Shown one piece after another: positions 36,701 to 50,000 of a DNA stretch of 64,000 bases. Position numbers and translations under genes: made by a program. Numbering within the stretch: position 1 is the stretch's first letter; each line of letters opens with the position of its first letter. The stretch covers positions 113,071,001 through 113,135,000 of the forward strand of contig OX465598.1 in assembly GCA_950022295.1 (NCBI GenBank). Direction: 5' to 3'. The notes beneath the pieces were generated by a model. The model did not search any database, had not been told where the DNA came from, and saw only the letters and a program-made list of their open reading frames with translations. This DNA comes from Bromus sterilis (lineage: Eukaryota > Streptophyta > Magnoliopsida > Poales > Poaceae).

Positions 36701-37957
36701 TGTCACGCAGGTTAATTAAAATACTAAATGGTTCAGTGAATGTCTTAAGTTGGCTATATGCCATGTACGCACTACCTACCCGTGGGAATTACGAGTTTAT
36801 GGGCTCCTCTGCTTCGTAGTGTCGTCCGAGGACTCTTCAGACGTCAGCAGTACCGCGACCTGCGCCGGTAAGTGGTGTTGTCTTATTTGCTCGCGCGGTG
36901 GTGTCTTATTTGGATTTTCTTTAACTTCACCGGCCAGCCACGCACCGTGCAGGAGTACGTTCGGGTTGGGGTCCAAGGCCCAGCGTACTTAGGATTTAGA
37001 CCGGCGGATGGCCTCTCTGTTGAGTTTGAAAGATGGGCTATGAAGTGTCGGATAGCCTCGGTGGAGCGTTCCCTAACAAGGTTCCCGCCACCCTGGAGAT
37101 CCGTGCGTGTAGCGTCACACACGTGCACCCCTGCAGGGAAGATTAATCTATTCGAATAGCCGTGTCCACGGTAACAGGACGCTTTATGCTGAAGCTGGAT
37201 CTTACCACTAGAAACTATTATTATTAAACTGTATGGTTCCGGGTTTTCTTCCTCGCGGGGATGTCGAGGAGGTGAACTCAGAGACATTGTTAGTTATTAC
37301 AACTTATTATTATACAATGCTGCAACAACTTCTGCTGCATTGTTACTTTATGCTTTATATAAACGGTTGGCTGATTCTTACCTTATGCTGCAAGACATCG
37401 TCGGAAGATGCTAGTCTTCGATAGGCCTAGCTTCTTACCCTTGCTCTGGATTTCTGTCTTTCAGTCCACTATATACAGCCTCTTCTTTCCGTTGATACAA
37501 TGCATAATGCTTAGTAGCGGACGTAAGACTCGCGGGTATACTAGATACTCACCTGCTTTATTTCCTTTACTGTTTTCCCTGATCGGCCGCTGCAGCCGAC
37601 GGTAGAGCCCAGGAGCAGGAGTACCCCGGAGGCGCCTACTATGAAGTCGAGTTCCCCGTAGACCAGGAGTAGTTCGGTGGATCCCAGGCAGGAGGCCTCG
37701 CCTTTTCGATCTGTATCTCTGATGTGATTTGTGCTAGACTTCTTAAGGCAAAACTTGACTAACTTTGTCTGTACTCAGATATAATGGCTTGTTTGACTTA
37801 TGTATTCGGGTCCGCGTGACCCCCCTTATTGTAATATATTTGTTTATCCTTTTGTGTTTAGTGTTGTGCTGTGATATTATCACCGTGGCACCCTAATCTC
37901 AGTCGTGTACCCTGTGTGTATGATTACTGTACACGGTCTGATTTTGGGGGCGTCACA
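33729..37957 (+). mobile_element. Solo LTR D of a LARD-like family
   Basis: 4,229 bases opening TGTAACACCCTCAGTTTC and ending GGGGGCGTCACA, flanked by the perfect duplication ACCTC. Its layout repeats that of the LARD-A and LARD-B LTRs: AT-rich start, GC-rich block (34195-35120), GACATGTGGG palindrome (35304-35328), exon-like cassette (35907-35987), CTATTCGAATAG (37148) and a short terminal frame ending at 37672. There is no internal DNA or second LTR, so it is a recombination product. Confidence 0.9.
35304..35328. repeat. Near-perfect palindrome, 12-base arms, solo LTR D
   Basis: Arms CTGACATGTGGG and CCCACATGTCAG around a single T. The equivalent in LARD-B is at 38314-38340. Confidence 0.8.
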
Positions 37958-37962
37958 ACCTC

Positions 37963-40900
37963 CCCCTCGCCTCGCCGGAGTGCTCTCGCCGCCGGGCTCT
38001 GTTGCCGGTGGCCATGTTTGTTGTCAACCGTGGGCAACCACCCCACCCCCTCACTGCCATGTGGGCCAGGAGCTCTAACCCCCCCCCATAATTACAATGA
38101 ATCAAATTAACCCCCCTGTTAATTAATAGAGGCACTTACACGTGGGGTCACCCCCTGATTAAATAGCTAAAAATGGTTTTATTAGTTTAGTACTCAATGA
38201 CATGTGGGCCCATGTGCCAGTTTAATTAAATTAAATGTTTTATTTGCCACTGTGTATGACATGTGGGCCACCCCCTAATTTTATTAATAAAAATGTTTTA
38301 TTAGAAATGGGTCACTGACATGTGGGACCCACATGTCAGTTTGACCAGTCAAACCTCTGTGGATAATGTTGGATTTTATTAATAAATTAAATTCAGAAAA
38401 TCTTTTAAAAATGATTAAAACTTTGAATTTGAATATCTTTTAAACCGTAAGTCAGATTCAAAAACTTTATACATCAAAATTGATCAGAAAAATATAACGA
38501 ATATGGATACGCTATCCATATACCCACCTCTGGGCCGTTTGACCGATGATTTGTCCGGTACTGTTAAAGTATCCGGATGAATTTATTCTGAACACGAAAG
38601 TTGTTCAGAATAGTTCAACTAACACAGATACACCATCCACCCGTTTGTCTGATGTCCACGACACCTCCAGCATGAACCCTTCCCCCTCCAGACACCCTGT
38701 CCGGTAATCACCCGGAGCCGGTAGTTCATCCCCGGATGAATTCCCGCTCCGAGCAACGTGCTTTGCACTGCGTTAGAACACCGTTAACTTTGCATACGTC
38801 ATGCCATGTATTTGTTTGCTATGATTGCTTTGTATTTACTGTGTTTATCCCCTTTATTCTCCGGTAGGCCCTGCTGGTACCGCCGACTACACGGCCGCCG
38901 GGTACGACTACTTCGTCGACGACCCTACCCCTACCGTCGAGCTTCCAGGCAAGCAGAGCCATTCTCTTCCCCAGATATCGCCTACCTTTCCGTACTTTCT
39001 TGCACTAGGCATTGTTACTGCTGCTGCTACGATTACAGTCCTATTCAATTGCATAGCCTGATTTTGTCCCCCCTTGATGTACCTTCCTTATCCTATGCTG
39101 CCTGCTATATCTATATATTATATTCAGCAGTGAGCCCTGCGCATTGTTAGCTAGGATTAGACAGCGGGCCGTGGCCACTCAGGGGAGTGACGCGGATACA
39201 AAATATATACAACTGCAACAGGTACGGATCAATGAAGACACCCTAGGGAACCTACAATGGCGAGACTCTGCCGAGTCGCTTCGAGTTTGACTTGCGAGGG
39301 GACTTACTCGTAATTCACTCTCGTCGGCTCAGTAGCGTAGTATCACTGGGATGATACGAGGGCATTCCTCCTTAGTTCATTCCGCTGGTGTCTCGGCACC
39401 ACCGAGGTGATATGAGAATATTCCTCTTTAGTTCATTCCGCTGATGTCTCTGTCGAACCTCATTAAGTGTGCCATCGAGGGTGATTCCTCCTAGTTTCAC
39501 TTAATGGTAGGCACTCGAATCAACTGGTGTCCTTAAAGGTAAGAGTCGGGCGACCCAACGGTGCCCGCGAGCGGTATATTGTCGGGAGCGACAGGGAGGG
39601 TACGACCGACGTTACTGGCGTGCTTGGCCCCTGCTCGTATCTCGCGAGAGTTACCAAACCACGAAAAAGTCGAGCTCTACCAAGAGCACACGCGAGATAA
39701 GGTAAGGAGACGGTTCACCTTGTCGGTAACCGCGCGCTTTGACGGGACGACAGGGCAGGCCCCGACGTTACCGGTGGGCCTTGTTGTTGTTCGTTGTCCG
39801 TTGTGTTGTTAGTCAGACAGCGATAACGGTTGTCTGCGAGATAATATTATAATGCCAAATGGTTCGGCGGATGACTTGAGAGACCCGTTGGTCTGTACGC
39901 ACTACCTACACGTGGGATTACAGTGTGGGTCCTCCGCGTCGTAGTTCGTCCGAAAGCTCTTCAGACGTCAGCAGTACTGCGGCCTGATCGCCGGGAAGTG
40001 GTCTTGTCTTATTTGCTGCAGCAGGTGTGTTTGGATTTGCTTTTGCTTCACAGGCCAGACTCGCACAGTGCAGGAGCGTGCAAGGGTGAGGGACCTAGAC
40101 CCCTTGGCGCATAGGATATAGTCCGGCGGATGGCCTCTCTGCTGAGCCTAGGATGAACTGCAATGTGTCGGATAGCCTCGGTGGGCCGTTCCCTAACAAG
40201 GTTCACGCCACCCTGGAGATCCGAGCGTGCAGGCTGAACAGTAGTGCACCCCTGCAGGGAGTTTACTCTATTCGAATAGCCGTGTCCACGGTAACAGGAC
40301 GCTTTATGCTGAAGTTGGATCTTACCACTACAAACTACTACTATTAAACTGTATGGTTCCGGGTTTTCTTCCTCGCAGGGAAGTCGAGGAGGGGAACTCG
40401 GAGGCATTATTATTATTAATCATTACAACTTATATTATAAAATGTTGCAGCAACTTCTGCTTCATTCTTACTTTATTGCTTTATATAACTGTTGGCTGTT
40501 TCTCTTCTCATGCTGCAAGACACGTCAGAAGATGCTAGTCTTTGATAGTCCTAGCTTCTTACCCTTATTCTGATTTCTATCTTGCAGTCCACTATATATA
40601 TACAGCCTCCCCTTTCCATTGATACAATGCATAATGCTTAGTAGCGGACGTAAGACTCGCGGGTATACTAGATACTCACATGCTTTATTTCCTTTACTGT
40701 TTTGCCTGATCGGCCGCTGCAGTCGACGTTCGAGCCCAGGAGCAGGAGTTCCCGATGCCGACCACCGCAACGTGAAGATCCCCGATGACCAAGACCAGGA
40801 GTAGTTTGGAGGTTCCCAGGCAGGAGGCCTTGCCTTTTCGATCGTTGTTGATATTTGTGCTAGCCTTCTTAAGGCAACCTTGTATCCTTGTGTCTGTACT

Positions 40901-41049
40901 CAGATACTATTTGCTTCCGCTGACTTGTGCTCTTGAGCTGTTGTATTCGAGCCCTCGTGGCCCTTGGCTTGTATTAAACAGCTTGTATTATTTTATTTGT
41001 ACCTTGCGTGTATGATTACTGTACACGGTCTGATTTTGGGGGCGTCACA
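37963..41049 (+). repeat. 5' LTR of LARD-B, right part
   Basis: Continues the LTR after D. It holds the 27-base palindrome (38314-38340), the exon-like cassette (38868-38948), a partial duplication of the CATTCCTCYTTAGTTCATTC block (39365-39440), CTATTCGAATAG (40268) and a terminal frame ending at 40804. Confidence 0.88.
38314..38340. repeat. 27-base palindrome with 13-base arms, LARD-B
   Basis: Arms ACTGACATGTGGG and CCCACATGTCAGT flank a single A. It would form a strong cruciform or RNA hairpin. Degenerate versions occupy the same place in the other LTRs. Confidence 0.85.
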
Positions 41050-42677
41050 AGTTGGTATCAGAGACGACTGCCTGTAGGAGACCCCCTTCCAACTCCTTGG
41101 TTGAAGTTGAGTCTAGACTTTGCAAAACTACTTTGCTAACTTAATTTTTGGCTTACGGGCCCACATTGTTATCACCCCGTGTGATATCTTTGGTATTAGG
41201 ATCTTTTTCTCCGTACCTATGCTCTGGGACTCTGCTCTCTTATCCTTGCTGGTAAAGTTTTAATACCTCTGACTTAGGTTCACATACCTCCTTCCTCCCG
41301 GAGAGCTCTGCTTTCCCAATGATCGCCTGATTCACCTGAAGATTCCGAAGGTTACTCTCCGATGACTTCCCAAGATCTTACGTATTCATCGCCTTTGCAA
41401 TCCCATGCCACCTATAAGTCCGTGCGGATAATTGCATCCACCTCCCGATCTGGAAATCACAATTTCCTTGTACTTAAGCATCAAGTTATTCCGGTGCTTC
41501 TGTCACCCGATGCCTTGGCATTCTTTCCCCTTCTGGTTGAGTGCCCATACTCACATCGGATCCTTTGCGAACCATCCGACCTTTTTGTGGATTACTATCC
41601 GACTATTCTTACATGGCTTATTCCATGTGTCAATTGGATTCATCGTGTGAAATACCCTCCCTGCCCCTCGATGATTTGTGTTATCGTCGACAACCTCCCT
41701 TGTCTCCGTGCCAATACAACTTGATCATATATATCGTGCTCTGCTTTCCCTTGGGAAGGTTATACACGTGATACTTGTGTACCATCACTTTTTCCCGTCC
41801 ATTGGTCTGTTGATCAGACAATGACATTTACCTTTCCGTTGGTCTGTTTGATCAGACAACCATGTTTTACCTTCCATTGGTCTGTTTAACCTTTCGTGTG
41901 ATATAAATTATCTGAGCAGCGATGATTCCCTGCTTATGTAAACACCTCGGTGTACTACCTCGTCAGTAACCCTTGTTGCCATTGTTGATGACATTTCGGT
42001 AGCCACCGGGACGAGAACTTTGCCAATTGGTCCGCCTCGTATTAACGAGCAGGAAAATGGTTCTCAATGTCCACTGCTCCTGGTACCGATGTTGTTGCTG
42101 ACATAGCTGACAAACTATTCTCTGACAACCTTGCGTCGTGATCGCATAACATGTCGCCACCCTCCCTATTCTTGGTGGGCCCATAACCCACAGTTCCATA
42201 GGATCGAAACCTGACTCTTGTTATCTACCTTGCGATATTCGGCCTGATATCATGCTTATGCCTGATACTCTGGACCCCTTTAAATCATCCGTCATCGGCA
42301 TCGAATGCATGCCTGTCCGTTTGAAACTTCTCATACCTTCGTTTGATTCTCTCGATGTATTCCCTTGAGTCTAAAACCCGGGAGATACCTGTACCCCATT
42401 CTCTCAGCCAGCCTCGGATTATTAACCTTGTACCGGTCCGACCCCTCAATTTTTTTTCCTCATATTCCATTCGTAATACGATGAAGACCCTGAATGAAGG
42501 ATGACAACTTGTCGAGATGCACCGATGCAGAGGAGTGAAGACATCAACGAGAAGGATAAACTTCTTCGGGAAGGACAACAAGCACCAAAACAATCGTTAG
42601 AATCTGGAATCAAAAATTTACCACTTACACTACCTTTTAATTCTCGGGGACGAGAATTCTCTGTAGTGGGGGAGATT
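41050..42677 (+). other. Internal region of LARD-B
   Basis: 1,628 bases, non-coding, closely matching 14308-15897. It has an extra copy of a TTGGTCTGTTTGATCAGACA unit near 41800-41890 compared with LARD-A. The 120-codon frame at 41362-41724 is the shortened counterpart of the LARD-A frame. Confidence 0.85.
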
Positions 42678-45600
42678 TGTAACACCCTCACTGTCATGAA
42701 CAGTAATCACTTTTCTAATCAAGGATTACTGTTGCTAATCACTTTTGATAATCACTGTTATTCAAACTGGCCTTGATCAAACTTTGCAACTTGTTCTTTT
42801 TCTATCCATGATGGTTGGCATTGAAGCAATGTGGGCATGCCTTGCCCATCATGGATCAAAACAAATCCAAGCCCCTTTGCATTTGAAATCAAAACGTAGC
42901 TCAAATGCCTTTTGGCTGGATATTAAAAACATTTTGCAAAATAAAACTTTGTCCAAAAATTGTGCAACCAATTTTGTTAAATAACTAAAAATCAGTGGTC
43001 CATGTTAAACTAACTTTGGGCATTTATTACTTTGATTAAAATAATAAACAATTCAAACGATAGCTCAATCGGTCCAATTTTATAAGTTATTATTTAAATA
43101 AAATACTAAATGGATTTATAAAAATACTAAACTTTTTGTGGCATCTTTATATTGGGTATCAATAATATTAGAGTTGGTCAGCTATTTTACAAAAATCTTT
43201 TAAAGGCTAAATAAAATAGAATCAGTAGAGAAAAATTTAAACGAAGCCTAAATGGGAAATTCCTATATAGTGCCTATGGGCAACAGGCCCAAACCCCCCA
43301 GCCCACCTACCCCCACCTCTGTTCCCGTTCCCCCACCTTGCTACAGGAGTGCACGACCGGGGAGGCCATGGCGACCGAACCCGGCGCCCCGACCGGACCC
43401 GGCCACGTCCCCGAGCCGCTACAGTGCCGGCGTCGAGGGGATAAGGCCTCGACCCCCCTCCAACCCTAGAGCCCCCGCCAGATCTCGCCCACGCTTTCCC
43501 CCTCCTCCTGTTCGTCGCGCTCGTCGCCGCCCTCGCCGCCATGGCTGCGGAATCGTGAGCTCGCGCGGCCACCGCGCCTCCCAGCCCTCGCCGCCATGTC
43601 CGGACGCCTCCGCGGCCTCTCCATCGCCTCCCTGTGTTGGTTGTCGTCGCCAGAGGCCACCACAGCCGGCCAATCGCCGCTGCTACCTCCGCCACGGCCG
43701 CCGCGGCCATCCCCGCGATTCGTCGCCTCCGGTCGACCCCGGCCCCGTACGAGCGCGCCACCGTCTCCCCCATTGTGAGCCGCATCCGTTCCCCCCCTTC
43801 CCCCTCTCGTTTGGTCGCCGTAGCCCCTCCCTCTTCTACGCCGTGGCCGCCGGCCGCCATTGACGCAAGCTCCGGTCCTCAAGCTCTGCCCGCCCCTGCG
43901 CACCCTCCCCGCACGCGCGCGTGCCTGCCCGCCGCCGCGCAACCCCCTCCCCCCCTTGGGCTGCCCCGGCACCGCCACCTCGACCTCCCCCTCGCCTCGC
44001 CGGAGTGCTCTCGCCACCGAGCTCTGTTGCCGGTGGCCATGTTTGTTGTCAACCGTGGGCAACCACCCCACCCCCTCACTGCCATGTGGGCCAGGAGCTC
44101 TAAACCCCCCCCCCCCCCCATAATTACAATGAATCAAATTAACCCCCCTGTTAATTAATAGAGGCACTTACACGTGGGGTCACCCCCTGATTAAATAGCT
44201 AAAAATTGTTTTATTAGTTTAGTACTCAATGACATGTGGGCCCATGTGCCAGTTTAATTAAATTCAATGTTTTATTTGCCACTGTGTATGACATGTGGGC
44301 CACCCCCTGTTTTTATTAATAAAAATGTTTTATTAGAATTGGGTCATTGACATGTGGGACCCACATGTAAGTTTGACCAGTCAAACCTCTGTGGATAATG
44401 TTGGATTTTATTAATAAATTAAATTCAGAAAATCTTTTAAAAATGATTAAAACTTTGAATTTGAATATCTTTTAAACCGTAAGTCAGATTCAAAAACTTT
44501 ATACATCAAAATTGATCAGAAAAATATAACGAATACGGATACGCTATCCATATACCCACCACACCCCTCTAACACAACGAACATCGACATCCCCCCTCCG
44601 GGCCGTCTGACCGCCACCCGTTTGTCGGATGTCCACGACACCTCCAGCATGAACCCTTCCCCCTCCAGACACCCTGTCCGGTAATCACCCGGAGCCGGTA
44701 GTTCATCCCTGGATGAATTCCCGCTCCGAGCAACGCGCTTTGCACTGCGTTAGAACACCGTTAACTTTTTATACGTCATGCCATGTATTTGTTTGCTATG
44801 ATTGCTTTGTATTTACTGTGTTTATCCCCTTTATTCTCCGGTAGACCCTGCTGCTACCGCCGACTACACGGCCGCCGGGTACGACTACTTCGTCGAAGAC
44901 CCTACCCGTACCGTCGAGCTTCCAGGAAAGTAGAGCCATTCTCTTCCCCAGATATCGCCTACCTTTCCGTACTTTCTTGCACTAGGCATTGTTACTGCTG
45001 ATGCTACGATTACAGTCCTATTCAATTGCATAGCTTGATTTTGTCGCCCCTTGATGTACCTTCCTTATCCTATGCTGCCTACTATATCTATATATTATAT
45101 TCAGCAGTGAGCCCTGCGCATTGTTAGCTAGGATTAGACAGCGGGCCGTGGCCACTCAGGGGAGTGACGCGGATACAAAATATATACAACTGCAACAGGT
45201 ACGGATCAATGCAGACACCCTAGGGAACCTACAACGGCGAGACTCTGCCGAGTCGCTTCGAGTTTGACTTACGAGGGGACTGACTCGTAATTCAGTCTCG
45301 TCCGCTCAGTAGCGTAGTATCACTGGGATGATACGAGGGCATTCCTCTTTAGTTCATTCCGCTGGTGTCTCGGCACCACCGGGGTGATACGAGAATATTC
45401 CTCTTTAGTTCATTCCGCTGACGTCTCTGTCGAACCTCGTTAAGTGTGCCATTGAGGGTGATTCCTCCTGGTTTCACTTAATGGTAGGCACTCGAATCAA
45501 CTAGTGTCCTTAAAGGTAAGAGTCGGGCGACCCAACGGTGCCCGCGAGCGGTATATTGTCGGGAGCGACAGGGAGGGTACACCGACGTTACTGGCGTGCT

Positions 45601-47071
45601 TGGCCCCTGCTCGTATCTCGCGAGAGTTACCAAACCACGAAAAAGTAGAGCTCTACCAAGAGCACACGCGAGACAAGGTAAGGAGACAGTTCACCTTGTC
45701 GGTAACCGCGCACTTTGACGGGACGACAGGGCAGGCCCCGACGTTACCGGTAGGCCTTGTTGCTGTTCGTTGTCCGTTGTGTTGTTAGTCAGACAGCGAG
45801 AACGGTTGTCTGCGAGATAATATTATAATGCTAAATTGTTCGGCGGATGACTTGAGAGACCCGTTGGTCTATACGCACTACCTACACGTGGGATTACGGT
45901 GTGGGCCCTCCTCGTCGTAGTTCGTCCGAAAGCTCTTCAGACGTCAGCAGTACTGCGGCCTGATCGCCGGGAAGTGGTCTTGTCTTATTTGCTGCAGCAG
46001 GTGTGTTTGGATTTTCTTTTGCTTCACCGGCCAGACTCGCACCGTGCAGGAGCGTGCAAGGGTGAGGGACCTAGACCCCTTGGCGCATAGGATATAGTCC
46101 GGCGGATGGCCTCTCTGCTGAGCCTAGGATGAACTGCGATGTGTCGGATAGCCTCGGTGGGGCGTTCCCTAACAAGGTTCACGCCACCCTGGAGATCCGA
46201 GCGTGCAGGCTGAACAGTAGTGCACCCCTGCAGGGAGTTTAATCTATTCGAATAGCCGTGTCCACGGTAACAGGACGCTTTATGCTGAAGCTGGATCTTA
46301 GCACTACAAACTACTACTATTAAACTGTATGGTTCCGGGTTTTCTTCCTCGCAGGGAAGTCGAGGAGGGGAACTCGGAGGCATTATTATTATTAATCATT
46401 ACAACTTATATTATACAATGTTGCAGCAACTTCTGCTTCATTGTTACTTTATTGCTTTATATAATTGTTGGTTGTTTCTCTTCTCATGCTGCAAGACACG
46501 TCAGAAGATGCTAGTCTTCGATAGGCCTAGCTTCTTACCCTTATTCTGATTTCTATCTTGCAGTCCACTATATATACAGCCTCCCCTTTCCATTGATACA
46601 ATGCATAATGCTTAGTAGCGGACGTAAGACTCGCGGGTATACTAGATACTCACCTTCTTTATTTCCTTTACTGTTTTGCCTGATCGGCCGCTGCAGTCGA
46701 CGTTGGAGCCCAGGAGCAGGAGTTCCCGATGCCGACCACCGCAACGTGAAGATCCCCGATGACCAAGACCAGGAGTAGTTTGGAGGTTCCCAGGCAGGAG
46801 GCCTTGCCTTTTCGATCGTTGTTGATATTTGTGCTAGCCTTCTTAAGGCAACCTTGTATCCTTGTGTCTGTACTCAGATACTATTTTCTTCCGCTGACTT
46901 GTGCTCTCGAGCTGTTGTATTCAAGCCCTCGTGGCCCTTGGCTTTTATTAAACAGCTTGTATTATTTTATTTGTACAGTTGTGTTGTGAGATCTCACCGT
47001 GAGTCCCTGATCTCGATCGTGTACCTTGCGTGTATGATTACTGTACACGTTCTGATTTTGGGGGCGTCACA
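42678..47071 (+). repeat. 3' LTR of LARD-B
   Basis: 4,394 uninterrupted bases with the same block order as the 5' LTR. Differences from the 5' LTR are visible at a few percent in the first 300 bases. A deletion near 44613 relative to the 5' LTR removes the part around the TTTGTCCGGTACTG motif. Confidence 0.9.
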
Positions 47072-47076
47072 AAGTA
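47072..47076. repeat. Target-site duplication AAGTA (right, LARD-B)
   Basis: Second copy of the AAGTA at 32441-32445. Confidence 0.92.
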
Positions 47077-50000
47077 CTTGAATATGTTTAGCCTTACTTG
47101 GTAGAGATATATATTAGGGATTTATTGACCTCATAATTATATAAGTATGAGTTCTTTGATTGATCAATATCATGCCATGCAGGATGTTGTGATTGTATAA
47201 ATAGAATATATAGTGTGAGTGTACCAATTATTGTCTTGTATGATGCCTAAGCTATTTTATCTATGTCTTTGCATGTGTAGGAAGTGTTGGATAGAAATGC
47301 ATGTCATCTTCTTATTCATACTTGTATATTACATATTGATTTGTTTGATGGCATGGCCTAGTTGTTTACTTCCCCACATGCTTACTATGCTACGTTTGTA
47401 TGTTTATTTCTAGCATGTTAGTGTTGTGTGATAATGCAATGCTTCCATGTTTCTACATATTATAACTAGTCTCCTAGGTTTGTGTACTATTGCCATGCTA
47501 CCTATTTATGTTAGCCGATAGAAACTAAGTTATGTTATAGATGTGAGTTGTACTATATTCGTACCATAGCACACAACTCATGTGACGAGCATCCATGTTT
47601 TGTATTTATATCTAGTTTATCTCATCACTTCACTTCTATATGCCTAGACATCTCTCATGTCTTATGATGTTCTATGTGTTGTAGTTGTTCTTGTGTAGCT
47701 TATTTATGCTTTACTTGTCTCATAATAGTATTATGAGTGTTTGATACGTGTTGCAGTAGTTCATCACATGCTTAGGATAGCTTACCTTTAATGATATTTG
47801 AGTTTTGCCTTCTCATAGGCTTAGCATGCACAACTAGTTGTATTATTACAAGCATGTGGTAGTAATCTTATTTGTAGTAGTTTTTGGATATAGATATTTC
47901 TTGTTAAAGAGCATGTCCTAGTTACTTTTTCTTATGATCACTCGTGTGTTTGATGCTTGTGTTATTAGTTAGGACATCTTCATGATTCCATATTCACATA
48001 CCTTGTAGGACATGTGTCTTATCATTTAATTGCTTTGTTAGTTTTTGCTATGGTATTGAATTATATTTTCTTATAGTAATGACTACTAATAATTGTAATG
48101 TTTGATATTGGATTATGCTTGATGTTAGCCATTATAAATATTTAGAAGCATCTAAATATTTATTTGTGGTTAATTATTACTCTTAAACATGACATGTTCT
48201 TGCTTGTGGTAGGATGATATGTTACATTAGCTTGTATTACCATGTTATGTATATGACAATTGTTATTTATTTGATGTGATGTTTAACTTTTTTATATTAG
48301 TTGACTTATACTTTAGTTTGTGATATTGGATCCATATGGTTTAGTATTTCTTTAGGACCGAACCTAGATCCAACACAATTCATATTGTTGCATGATGCTT
48401 CATTGTTAATTAGTATAGTTTGTAATGTCAGTGTGTTTGTCTTATAAAGCAAGCTATTGAATTGTTATATATTTGATATAGATGTGTGGCTGCTATTAAT
48501 CATTATAAGTATTTAGATTCTATATAAATATTTATTTGTGGTTAACTTTTATCTTCGTCATGCCATGTTGTGACTGTGTAGTTATGATGCATATGTTGGT
48601 TCCGTTCTGTGTGTTGTTGCCATCGTGTTTGCTATATAGTAGTTTCCTATATAGTTATTCGAGATGTGTAGTGGGTGCCACTAGCTGCTAGTATCATAGT
48701 TCTTATTAGAACGTTAGTCTTGATCGTCGATCCTTTCTCATCCGTATCAATCCAATCTTTGCATATCCATTGAATCTTTTCAACTTATCTTCCCATCGTT
48801 CTATCTCATTCGAAATCTCCATCTTGCTCAATATCTTGCTCTCCGTTCAATCTTAATTTTTGGATGTTATTTGGATTTACTTTTGCTTTGATATTAATTT
48901 GTTTTCGTTTGCTATCGTTATGACGAGTAGGGAGTGATGATGTTGGACATGGAAAGATTCAAGTAACCGAACATGGACTCAACAACAAAGGCATGCCTCC
49001 CTCTTTGATCATGTTTATCCTGTTTTATAAAATTGCATTGTATTTTATAACTACTATTGCATGCTATTTTATCTCGTAGCTAGCGTGTCGATTGACACAT
49101 TACCCTTATCCGCTTGTCGCCTATTTACTTGACACCTGAGTAGAACTGTATAAAAATCTAGTAGTGTACAGATGCTTAGCCATACTAATTTTTCTATAGG
49201 TTCTTATCTGAATGATCTTCAGATCATTAACACTTGAAACTTGTTACTGAGCTCGCTGAGCTAGGCCGGCTGGCCATTATTGACTTCCTCTACTCTCTTC
49301 CACTCTGGTTGAAACTTACCATCTAAATACTGGCGCGGACGATAGCTAGATCAAGGATTGAAGGAGCGATTGGCTGCCCTTCACAAGGTGAAGGGGGCAA
49401 TCTGTCGTCCGTGCCGCATGAGGCCCAATAAGTCTTGGATTTGAAGATTGTGACAACATTACAACCACATGCTCTATGGGCACTGGCTCGGTTAATTAGT
49501 TAGTTCATCTTTATTATGGTCATCGTCGTACCGCAGATGGGATAGCTGCCTTGCGAGGAGAACCCCGGCACAAAAGGGGGCAAGGACTGTGAACTACGTT
49601 TACTACCTTGTGAAACCTAGTGGGCATGTCATAGTAAGGGTGGGTATAATGAAAGATTTCGTCACAATCTCCCTGCCAGTATACAACTTAGTGTACTACG
49701 CCAGCGGCCACTGGTGGCAACAAAGATTGTGTCGTGTGGGTAAAGGGTACAACCTCGGCAGAGTGTAAAACTATTCGAATAGCCGTGTCCATGGTCATGG
49801 ACGACACATGAATCTTTCTTGACATACGGGAACCTATCTTGATTATTCCCTCTTTGCCCCTATTCTTGGAACCTATGAAGGATGTGAGTGGATAGAGGAT
49901 CCTCACCGTGATGAAAGTTATGATGGAAAATTCTTGTTTTCGTCTAAAACCACTTATCAAATTATTATGCTTTTTGAAACAAAATTAGCTTTTATGCAAA

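Larger units (their letters stand above)
32446..47071 (+). mobile_element. LARD-B: non-coding LTR element with 4.4-kb LTRs, carrying solo LTR D
   Basis: The LTRs open TGTAACACCCTCACTGTC and end GGGGGCGTCACA. 5' LTR 32446-41049 (4,370 bases net of the nested solo LTR), internal 41050-42677, 3' LTR 42678-47071. The primer site TGGTATCAGAGAC at 41053 has one mismatch to the standard form, and a GTGGGGGAGATT polypurine tract is present. No retroviral domain is seen. The interior and the LTR second halves are nearly identical to LARD-A, while the LTR first halves are much more diverged. A perfect AAGTA duplication flanks it. Confidence 0.9.

Noticed and set aside
47196..47204. TATAAATAG in the LARD-C 5' LTR as its promoter
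   Set aside because: It sits about 2.3 kb net into the LTR within AT-rich DNA, with no leader-like sequence after it. It could be chance, so I mention it only within the LTR entry.
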